DNA of 64,000 bases, taken from the NCBI RefSeq assembly GCF_021347895.1, contig NC_067125.1, positions 24,345,621-24,409,620 of the forward strand, in the 5' to 3' direction. Position numbers and translations under genes: made by a program. The notes below the pieces were generated by a model that had not been told where the DNA came from, ran no database searches, and worked only from the letters and a program-made list of their open reading frames with translations. The DNA is from Acanthochromis polyacanthus. Its lineage: Eukaryota > Chordata > Actinopteri > Pomacentridae. Below, piece after piece: positions 1 to 11,900 of this stretch (position 1 is its first letter; each line of letters begins with the position of its first letter).

Positions 1-27
1 GGACGTGGAGAGTCGTCAGCGGTGTTT

Positions 28-50
28 GCTGCTGCTGCTGCTGCTGCTGC
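28..50. repeat. (GCT)n trinucleotide repeat in capn12-like intron 8
   Basis: About seven and a half GCT units (CAG on the coding strand), 20 bp past the exon 8 donor and inside the intron. Confidence 0.9.
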
Positions 51-69
51 GCAACAATCAGAAACTCAC

Positions 70-144
70 CAGAACTCCCCGTCCTCCCTCCTCACTCGGT
101 CCAGTCGCTGTTGCTCCTCCACACTCACTGTGTTCCACTCTGGA
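70..144 (-). CDS. capn12: capn12-like coding exon 8
   Basis: A 75-nt exon after TTTCAG, encoding [20 protein letters not shown] then DGEFW. It matches the calpain stretch that closes the protease core (EWN ... DGEFW). Donor TTCTG|GTGAGT. The following exon is beyond position 1 of the window. Confidence 0.85.
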
Positions 145-3100
145 CTGAAATCACAAACACACAGGACACAGTTTATATTTTTATCTCAAAATGCACATAA
201 ATAAACTGTCCTACTTCACTCTAGTATAAATAAATGCATTTAAACCTGTGCTTCATTAAAACATTTGAGTACATTTAAAGAAAAATCTCTGCAAAAATCA
301 ATGAAATGTCTGCAATATTAGCATTATTAAAACTATTGAACACTTAATGCAACACTATTGTGTTTCTACTAACAGAGTAACCTGTGAAATATCTTTATTT
401 TATACACACAAAGAAATCTGCACTATATCAACCATTCTTTTGTATATTTCCTGTTTATTTGTTGTTTTTTTTCATTTCTGTCTCAATATTTTTGCACTAT
501 TTACTGCTGTAACACCGCAAAGTTCCCCACTGTGGGATTATTAAAGCCACATCTTATCTTTTCTTCTTTTCTTTTCTTGTCTCATCTTATTCTATCTCAT
601 CTTATCTGATAAATGAGTGCATACATTTCTTAATTTTACCTCTAAGAAAACAGCAGGTATTAAACAATTTGCTGGTCTTCTTTTCTTCATTACATGAAAA
701 AATACTGTATGAAAACAGATTACTGGTGCTGTGATAACAATTCAACTCAATAAAATGTTGTCTATATGGCACCAATTCACAGCAAACATCATCTTATAGC
801 ATTTCTCATAGAAAGGTGAAAGCTTTAAACAGAGAAACCCAACAAATCTGAAGTGATATCAGTAAAGATGCATTAACCATTTTTAAATAAAATCCCTAAT
901 TTATTCAGAGTAGACTCGCTTGTGCATGAAAAAACTTTTAGTGTTTTTTCGCTATAAATTCAGATAATGAAGAAGAAAGAGCACAATTTTCAACTACAAT
1001 ATCTAACGTATTACTCTGAATGATCATCATGCACTTACACAAATGCAACCAATTCACATTTAACTTGCACACACTGAATAAAAGTTTCATTTGCGACTAT
1101 TTTGGTGTGTAGCCCTATGATTTAAATAAGTACCAACCCTTTCAGGTCGCTCCAGGGCCCCTGCCACTCTGTGTTGCCCCAAGGATTCATGATTCGCACC
1201 AAATCTACGACGCCATGAGCCGTCTTTACCTGGCAGGCGAGCAGAAGTACGAATGGAGAGAAGAAAAGGTCATGAAGGCTTCTGTTTTTACAGCTTCACA
1301 TTAACATAGTTGTGATCAGACTTCTGCTGCTACCAGACACTAAACGATTTTGGATTCCACAGAAGGCTTTTAATATATTCAGACTGTGAATCTCAGCAGT
1401 TTTCTGGAGTTGTTTCAAGACGGTTACCTTCTCGACTGCAGTCAGAGAGTAAGCATGTCGGTACATGATTCCCAGCTCACTCTGCTGCTCCAGAGGACCC
1501 TGGAGGGAAAACATCCGCCCAGTCAGACACAAGGAAAAGTACAGAACGACGTGACTCATACGTACAATAAACTTTCAATAGGTCCAAAAATCTAAACAAG
1601 ACCCAACAAGTTCCTCCACCTGCTCCCTGCTAACCTCCTCACTCTACCTGGCAGTTGGCACAGTTGATCAGAGCTCCTTTAGCCAGCAGGTTTCTGAGGA
1701 ACGCCGGCAGGTCTCTGGGCAGCGACGCCACTTTCAGAACCTCCGTCACTCCACCGGTCATGTCGACCATCGCTTCGTGAGGGAAACCCATGTCCAGAGC
1801 TCTGTAGCCGCCTTTCATCCTGAGATTTACAAAAAAAAAATTTGATTAACTGGTGAACTAAATTGACGACCATTTGTCTTTTAAGGAGCACGTTTAGCAT
1901 ATGGTGAAAAAAACTGAAACTCTTCTAACTCCGCGTATGTTAGTAAAGTGTCTGGATGCTATACAAAACAGCACATCTGGATTATGCAGCTGTTTTATAG
2001 ACAAAAAGATCCACATCAATCTTTGCGATCCTTCAAATTCCATATTTCAGCATTAAAGAGTGTTATTCGTCACGCGCCCATTCATTACGGGAGTGAAATG
2101 CCATGAAAGACAATGTTAAAAACATTAATTTAATTCTGTTCTGGGTATAAAAGCACTGCTGCATTGTGGGATATGAGCTGCTCCGTTATTTAGAAAATAG
2201 AAAAAGTACAAGAAGAAATTCCATGTAACCACAAAGGGAATTCAAATCAGTAGTTTGTTCTGTCTTATCAGAGGAAACCTGCTTATTTAGTCCAGGAAAG
2301 TGTCTTTACATAACATTAAAATGCTGCTTTGGCTGAAGCAAACACAGGTTACTGCTGCTGGATGTAACTGGAGTTTTATCACTACATTTGTGGTGTTTTA
2401 ATCTGGTATTCATCAATAACGGAGCCAGTTTGAAGGCAGATTTAGTCCCTACAGTGATAATGTGCAGCACAGTGTACAGCAACAAAATGACAACCAGCCT
2501 GATAAACTTCATTTCTGAAATATTTCCAGTAAACACAATAAAAAGTTTATTCCAACTGCGTTGCCACAGAAGCTTTACAGTTTAATTAAAAGGATCTGCT
2601 TCACTCTGGTCTGATAATTTAACAGAATTTGAAATATTCTTTGATGTGGTCGTTGGAAAAGTGCCACAATTCATGGCATGTAATTAAGATCACTAACTGA
2701 CTGACAAGGACTCACTTGGCGTAGGCTTTTTCCAGCAGCGAGCTCCAGAACTCGTGTTTCTCCGGAGAGCTGAGGTAGATCAGATTGTTGTCCTGAGTGG
2801 GCAGCAGGTCGTCGATCCTCACCTCCTCCCACTGACCGTATTGCCAGAACTACACAGAGAGACAAAAAATATAATAAAACTACATAATAAAAATAAACTT
2901 AAAATATGCATTGAAGACAGGAAAAAGAAAATATAACAAATTAAACACAATTAAATAAAAAATAAAGGTAATAACGATTAAAATTTAAATAAAAAATAAT
3001 AGAAAAAACAGATTAAATGAAATAAAATATCAAATATAAAAATCTGAATTAAAGTGGAGAAAATATTAATATTAGAATAAAATAAAATAATTAAAAATAT

Positions 3101-5892
3101 ATTAAAAAATCAAATAAAAATCTAAAACAAAAAGAAGAATTGATAAAATAAAATAAATAACAAACATAATAAAAATTTAAGGAAAATAATAATTAAAAAA
3201 ACAAGAAAAGGAAAACATTTTTAGAAATTGCATTCAAATTAAACATAATTAACTGAAAAATAAAGATAATTAATTAATTCAAATTTAAATAAAAAATAAA
3301 TATAATGCAATGATGAAACAACAGATTTCATGAAAATAACAAAAATAAAAATCTGAATTAAAAAATTAAAACAAATATTAATATTAATAAAAAATAAAAT
3401 AAAAATCTGAATTAAAAAAGCAAAACAAATATTAATATTAACGTGAATAAAAAATAAAATACATAATAAAAATAAAATGTAAATATATATTTCAAAAACA
3501 AGAAAAAGAAAATCTAACAAATTAAATTAAAATGAAATAAAATGAAATAAAAAATTGAAATAAAAAATAAATGTAATGTAATGAAGAAATGACAGATTAC
3601 ATTAAATAAAACAAAATAATAGAATAAAAATATGAATTAAAAAAGAGAAAATAGTGTTAGAATGCACAGAATAGTATAAATAAAAATAATAAAATTAAAT
3701 AAAAATATGAATTGAAACATGAATAGACAAAAACATGTAAATAAGTGCATAAATAGAGCCATCAGTAAATAAAATTCGTTCCAGAAAAAGAAAGTAAAAT
3801 CCATTAAATCAATCACAAGCCTGACTAAAAAAGTAGATCTTCTCTTTAAAAACATCAACATTATTTGCTGCTATTCCAAAAATGTGGTCCACAGTAACAA
3901 AATGCTGCCTCTTTACAGGTTTTTCTCTTGATTTTTGGTTTAAATTAAATTCCTCTCAAAGCAAATCTGATAAATACGAAGGACCAAGATCATTAAGAGC
4001 TTCATAAACCAATAAAAAGATTTTAAAATCAATCCTAAAATCAACAGATAACCAGTACAGAGACTTTAAAATTGGTCTAATATTATCTTCTTCTACAGAA
4101 ATCAATCCAGCATGGAATAAAACCACGTATTAATGTCTCTGTATTTGCTTTAAAAGAGGTCTGGTCTTGGTTTGATTTTTATATGACATGAAGCTGCTGA
4201 TCTTCTGCTTTCACCGGCTTTTCAAAGGTTATAAAGAGTCGCTGTCAACAGCTGTCATAAAGCAGAAACTGTATCTAAACAAACACCTTCAACATTAAAA
4301 GAAGGAGTTCCCTTTAAGCTGTTGACTGTGGATCCTATTCAGACAGAGAGTTCAACCTGAAAGCAGAAGGCAGCGGCGTTCAGAGCAGAGTTCAGGTGTT
4401 TACCCTGAAGGTGAAGCTGCCGTTGTATCCGTCCTGGAAGTTCTGCTCCAGAGGAACGACTTTCTTCAGCAGAGATCGATGAACCGAGAGAGACGCGATG
4501 GCAGAAAGTAGCCAGCAGTCATCTGGAAGGAAGGGATGACATTTAAGGTCATTTATAGTTAGAAAACCCTACTTCCATGTGAATGTGCTGCTATCTTTGG
4601 TTAAATCTGATCAAACTGATGCCTGAATGCACTTCTGATGACACATCTACAGCTACTAGACTCCTTTTCCTTTAATATTCTTGCATATGCACGTTTTTGC
4701 ACTCCTTCCAAAGCAGATTTGGTCAATAAATGGCATCAAAATGATTTTTCAACCAGTTTTGGTAGATGGGCTTTCATTTACTCCATCATGTGTTTTTGCT
4801 CATCAAATCATCAAAAAATAACAGAAAAATGTACAGATTATTCTCCAATAAGATAAAAGTGACTCATTGTGCATGGACTGATCATGCTTTATGTGATGTT
4901 TTTGAACAGGAAAACCCTGAATGAGGAGTTTTTTATGAGCTCTGTGAGGCTGCCAGCAGCATGTCACCCTTAATCAGCTGCAGGTGCATCCGGTTTTATT
5001 CATGAAGATGTTGATCCGTCACATCTGCTCTTATTCTGCTGGTTTACACTCCATTATAATGTTATTTTCTAAGAGTTTGCAGACTGTAAATGATGCTGCA
5101 CAAGGAATTAGCTCTCTCTGATTGCAATTTTAGTCCCCTTTTAGGGCAAATATACATAATATAGGCGTAATTATTGAAGTTGCTGTCATTTATATGTGAA
5201 AGAAGTGCATTGTGGGAGACTTGAGGAGCTTCGTACTCACTGAGTTTTCCCTGACAGACATCCAGGCGAGTAGCTCCGTCCACGATGAACTGAGGAGAAG
5301 GACAGAGTTCCTGCAAATGGCAGCGAAGATAAAGAGATGAGAGTAGTCGGACGGTGACAGTGAAAGCAGATTTAACGTGTCTGAACAGGAAGCCAACAGG
5401 GAGAGGCAGCTAATTATTTAAACATCAGATAAACGTGGCATAAACGTGGCACAGCGAGGCTTTCTGTGACGGAGCTGCATGAAGGTGGAGTCTGATAAGG
5501 TCACAGAGGAGGACATATATGATAATAAATTTCACTAAAAGCGTCATAACCTTCACTTTTTGCAGGCTTGTCATATAAAACGGTGTTTTTTTGTGGTAAT
5601 AAACCTGCAACAGAGTGTGTGTTTTTCTTCTCATTGGAGCGCTGCAACAAATAAGGTGAAAAAGAAGCGACAAAAAGAAATGACGAAATATTTTACAGCG
5701 TGTTTGAGTCGACAAACGGGATCTGTGTTTTATTAATGTTGACTGGCTGCATAGTAACGTGTCAAAATACATCAGCATACATCAGGATTCACAGCACAGA
5801 TAATTAACTGGAAGAGTTTTTTTAGCAGGGAGGAGTTTTTACCTCTAACCTCATTCTGTCATTTTATGTAACATCAGGTGGAGATCTGTCTG

Positions 5893-5923
<31 letters not shown>

Positions 5924-8900
5924 AAATAGATAAATAAGATACATTCAGATTAAATTAAACCTGCAAAGCTACAAAGATGAATCGATTAGCTGTCAACTAC
6001 TAAATTAATCTGCAACTTTTTTTAAACTATCCAATTCTCTGATTCCAGCCTTGTAAATCTGAGTATTTTCTGGTTTCTTTCCTCCTCTGTGATGGTAAAC
6101 TGAGTATCATTGTGTTGTGGACAAAACAAGACATTTGTCATTTTTTGTTTTGCCAAAAACTGATTGATATTTTTCACAGTTTTCTGGCAGTTTAGACCAA
6201 AAACCATTTTATTGACATTGATTATTCACGATTAATTTTCCTTGAACAACATAAACTAAACAGACTGACTTCTCCTCTCATATTTATCTCAGATTTGCTC
6301 AACGTATTTGCACAAAATCCACCTAAATACACTAAAATCGCCATCTTTCTTAACTAAAATTCCGATTCCAGCTAACAGCCTGTAAGTCATCCAGGTTCAA
6401 ATGTTGACAGCTGAAACTAAACAAACAGCTGATAAATTCACATTAAATGGAAAGCTGCCAGCTGTGGATGACACACACCAGGAAGCTCTTTACATAATGT
6501 TGGAATAACTTGTTTGCTGACACACCAGACTTCACATGCGATGGTGTGAAACAGCAGCTGAAGGCAAAGTTTAACTCAGTTTTCTTAAATTGGGTTTCAT
6601 TTACTAAAACACATCAGGCATTTTTGGTTATTAAACTGACAGAAATAACAGAAAAATGAACAGATTATTGACTAAAAATATTGCTTTTACTGTACATTTA
6701 CTGATCACTCTTACGCTGGTGATTCTGAACCGGAAAAAAACACTAAATAATGAGTCATACTGCTGCATCAAAAACAAGAAAACACATAAAAAGTAAAAGA
6801 TATCAAAGTGTAAGATCACAACTTTGGACATAAACGACACTTTCTAGGTCCTCTGTTTAGTTCTTGATGTTCAGGGTTATGTGAGAAGCTTAGATGTGGA
6901 TTTTAATGTCTATTAAGAATGGAAATCACTGTCCTCAAGGCAGTAATATGCTGCTGTCTTTGACTAAATTTAGTTAAAATGGTTTCCTCTTCAACTCTCA
7001 GACTCCAGAATCCACTTGTGATAAAACGTCTGTGGGTACCAGATCAGTTTTGCAGCATTAAGGGCTTTTTCCATCACGTCCAAAGTGGTTTTAACAGGCA
7101 TCAAAGAGAAATAACTGGCATCACAATGATAACAACTGACTCTTTCAACCAGTTTTGATAAATGGACTTTAATAGGCATTTTTGGTTATTAAACTGACAG
7201 AAATAACAGAAAAATTAACAGATTATTGATTAAAATATTGCTTTTACTGTACATTTACTAATCATTCTTACTTTGGTGATCCTGAACTAGAAAATAACAC
7301 CTAAAAGGTAAAAGATTTTAAAGTTTAAGAACAGAATTTTTCACATAAGCCACATCTTTTAGTACTTCTATTTAGTTTTTAATGCTCAGGTTTATGTGAG
7401 AAGCATAAATTTTGATTTCAACATTAATAAAGAATCCAAATCACTGTCCTCAATGCAGTAATTTCTTCTTATCTGTTAAAGCTGACACAGTTAGTGTGCA
7501 TCTGCACTTTATTTTGGACGATAAAAAAACTATCAGACTGAGATTCATTAAACTTGGTGAAGAAGTGGAGCAAGTTAACAGAAAAAACTCGAACTTTCTG
7601 TGCAGATTTGCATTATTTTCTTTAAAAATGCGAGACAGTGCAGCAGCCTGCTGGAAAATGCCGCTCCTTTCTAGTTTCTTATTGCTTTACGGAAGAAGCG
7701 ATGCAGAAAGTCAAGTGGGGGAAAGTGAAACAAGCACAGAGACTAAAGGTTATCAGTAAAACAGCTCTGTGAATCTGAAAGCTTCCATGGTTTGAATCTG
7801 TGTCAGACAGGTTTAAATATTAATAAATGACTAAAAGCAGCCACATTTTAACAATAAGGTTTTAAAATATGGTTAAATACTAAGAAATTTACACGTTTTC
7901 TTCCTTTTTTTTTTACATTAAGCTAAATAATTTCCTTGGTTTTTCAGAGATATTTAAAATACTGTAATTTGTCGTACATTACTGCCTTTGGACAAATTTT
8001 CCTGATACATAAAAACAATTGTTTTTCCTTCATTGATGTAGTAGAAAGTGAAATTTTCAACAGATCTGGTCGACCTCAACTCTGGATCTTAACTATTAAA
8101 TTAAGATCATGTCAGCAATTTGTAGCGGAGTTTAGACATTTTAAAGAAGAACCACTTAAATACACCGTATAATTGGAAAGTCTAGCTACAGTACTGATCA
8201 TATATTAAACTGTATTGTAAGGTTTTGCTGTTTTTTTCCCCAAATATGTTACATTACCGAGCTAATAAAGAATCTATATGTCACATTTTTTCCATTTTAT
8301 GTCACATTTTAGAAAACAATGGATAATTTCCTGACTTAAGTGGATATTTGAGTGGATTTTAATGGAGTTTTCTTTTAATATAAGGCAGAGATTCTTTCGT
8401 CTGACATGTTTGTAGGCAGCTCAGGTGGTGTGAATAGCAGCAGCAGGTTTTTTTCATCTTCTCCCACTGTGTCCTGCCCTCATTCATTCATTCATTCATT
8501 CATTCATTCATTCATTCATTCATTCATTCATTCAGACCAGAGAATATTCCAGTATAATACAGAATGAAAGGACAGAGGCTCTTTCTTTCCCTCCTGTTGT
8601 CCTGCAGCCTTTTGTGTTCATTATATCTGCATGTGAATCGTCTGAAACACACCCTGTAACTGTACAGAGGGAACAAACTGAGGTAAGACCCACTCAGGAC
8701 ACAAAACAGCTGCTTCACATCTGGCAGCGGGACACAGCTGATAACTAGAAATGTTCAGACTGAAGCACAGAGATCCACCAAGAGCACATTTAACGAGCAG
8801 TTTTCAACAGTTCCGTTCCCCTAAAAGCTGCTAAATTTAGTTTGAAGATTTCAAAAGAAAATTTTAACGTAACAGTGACTTTAAAGTTAGTCTTAGTATT

Positions 8901-11900
8901 TTTTTCCCAATTTTTTAAAAAGTTTTTTCTGTTTAATATTTTAAAAAGACCTAAAATAAAGTGTCTCTAAGTGGTCTCAGTATCAAGTTTATTAAGTGTT
9001 TCTGTCTCATTTTTGTCATTTTCAATCTATTTGTTGCTTTTTGTCTCATTTTTTTTGTCATTTTCTATCTTTTCAATGTTTATTGTCTCGTTTTCTGTCA
9101 TTTTGTTCTTGTGTTCACTAAATCTGCGCACTCCTCGCCGTGTTTTTAACCTCTACAGAGTGAAAATGTCATTCAGTAATGAGTGTTTTAGTCTTTTATA
9201 TGTTCATTATAGTACCTGTAAATCATGCATGGTGTTTCTGAATAGAACTGAGTCAAAACTAATACAATATTTTATGAGATTCGCGGATTTTATATACGAG
9301 CTAGTTTCCATTTGGTGATTAATGTCAGAAACTGAGGTTTATTTACAGAAATAAAGCATCATTCGCTTGAAAAAATCCATATAAAGCTATTTTAAATCTA
9401 TTTTTTGCCCCTCAGTACTTCTCTTTATACACTAATAAATTTATCTGACAGCTGTAGCTACTTGGCAGATGAGAAATTCACTTGCAGAAACACGTGACAA
9501 GCCCATAAAATATTAGGAATACGACCATAAATGTGTCTGTCTCACTGCTGTAGTGAAAGAAGTGCTCATAACTTGGACTAAATAAAGATATATCACTCTG
9601 TAAAAACGCACAATAATTTACAGGTTCTTCCTTCCTGCTGCTGTCAGGCTTGGTCCGTGTATTATCCGATCATTCCACTATGATCTATGTGTTCATTAGT
9701 CAGTATTTTGTTTATATATGTGTATATAGCGTAATCATATATTGTCTCTTCAAATTATTAAAATAATTGACTTTACTGTCATTATCTGCTTCTCTAACAT
9801 ATATTAGTGTGTGTGTGTTTACAGTGTTTGTAAAATACCTGTCTACAGTCGAGCTTAATATCAGAATATTCTATTACTGTTAATCCCGCTATGAATATTA
9901 AAATACGCCGAACCATTTGTCCTGTATCATAGCTACATGTATGATGTTTGCAGCAAAAAAATAAAAATGAAAAACGCGTGAAAATCAGTTTAATATTCAG
10001 AGTTAAGATGGATTAAAAGCGCTGTCAAACAGCGCTGAGTGGAGCGGGTGACCGGACCAAGATGGCGGCCATATTTCTCGCTGTGCAGCACCTCGAGCGG
10101 CGTCTACTTTTTATTATGTCTATGCTTCTTCCGGTTGCGCGAGCAAAGCACATTTGGAAATGGGTACCAATAATAGCTAAATTAGAGCTATTATTTTGTT
10201 TTGGTTTTCCTGTTTATTATTTGTTCTGTTTTGGGTTGGACAACGGAAATGAAACACCAATCCCTCAATTTTTGGTCATACAAAAAAAACAGGAAAACGA
10301 AATATCGAGTCGTTATTTTGTTTTCCGTTTGCCAGGTTGAATGGAATACTGGAATGATCGGATGACCAGGCTTTATAACCAGCTTCCTCTCATAAAAAAA
10401 ATGACATATTTCACTCTGCTGCAGTATTAATGCATTTAAACCTGCATGTTTTTAATAATTTGTGCATTTAAAATACTGGTACAATCGAGCTTTTCTACCT
10501 ACAGAAGAATATTTGTGCAAAACAGAATAAAACGACAACAGTGTAATGTTCTGCATTCAAAAGAATCTTATTGTATTTCTTGTTTTTTCCAACTTTCTAT
10601 TTGTTTGGCATCGTCCGTTTTGTTGCTAAAACACTGCAAGGATTAGTACAGGACTGTTTTATCTTTTGTTCACTGAAGTGAAAGTAGAAAAAACAAACTC
10701 AGCATACCAAAAGTGAAAGCAGCTGTACGGATGTGTGTCATTATGTAATATCATAGGATTATATGAGTGTAAATTTTGTTTGATTTGAAGAGATTAAGCA
10801 GATTTTCTTCTTTGTTTTAGCCTCCACTGCTAGATTTCGCATTCCATAATTAGATTTTAAGCTTTAAATTCAGCTGTAATTTGCTAAATAAACAGTAAGA
10901 AGAGCTATAAAGTGAACAACAGTGGACTAAAATGTGCAGCAGTGACCTTTGAAATGTGGTTGAGCAGAAGTACAAAGTATATAGCAGGCTTAAGTAAAGT
11001 ATATTTACTTTAAAACTGCAATAAAGTGTATTTATTTAGTTAATGCATGTAGTTAATTTCTTGTTATAGCATTATAAGAATATAATAGTGACTTTCAATT
11101 TAGTTTAAGGTGTTGTTTGCTTCTGTTTTTACTCATTTCCTGACAGTTTCTTCTGTTTAACATCTAATAAGGGAATGAAAAGCAGAATAAAGTGTTTCTC
11201 AGTGGCCTTAAAATCAAGTTTACAGTAAATCTAAACTCCAATCGTTGTGTTTTTAATCAGCACAGTACACTGCAATGCTTGAAATGTCTCTAAGTGATGA
11301 GTATTCATATGTTAGTTCTTTAGAGACACTTAAATCATGTTGTCCTGGATCAGTTTGCTCTGGTAAGTTTCCACTAAATTTGTTTCACTGTATTCCTTAA
11401 TTAGATTTTATGCTTGAAGTGCAGTTGTAAGCTGCTAAGTAAATAGAAGGAAGAGCTGTAATATGAACAGTGGAGTAAAATGTGCAGCAGCAACCTTTAG
11501 AATGTAGTGGAGCAGAAGTGCAAATTATATAGCAGGCTTCAGTAAAGTATAATTGCATTAAAACTGTAATAAAGTGCATTATTGACAAAACTAATTAGCC
11601 AACATGTTCAATTAGTTCAACAGATAACACTGAAAGGAATGTTTAAACTCTCTTAATGACAACACTTCTGTTATAGCATAACTAAAAACTCATTTCCTAG
11701 CAGTTTATTTTGTTTAATATCTCAAAAAAGGACACAGAAACCCAATAAAGTGTCTCTCAGTGGTCTTAATATCAACTTTAGAGTAAATCTAAACACTAAT
11801 GGTTGTGTTTTTTTCAGAACAGCATGGTGTTTTGCTGGAAATGTGAATATGTCACTCAGTGAACCTACAAGTTCATTACAGAGCTTAACTTATGTTGTCC

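Noticed and set aside
7412..7759. 115-aa plus-strand frame in calpain intron 1
   Set aside because: No family resemblance and part lies in the 558-bp repeat.
10062..10340. 92-aa plus-strand frame starting [12 protein letters not shown]
   Set aside because: Starts within the YY1 motif but resembles no family and lies in AT-rich intron; likely chance or transposon-derived.
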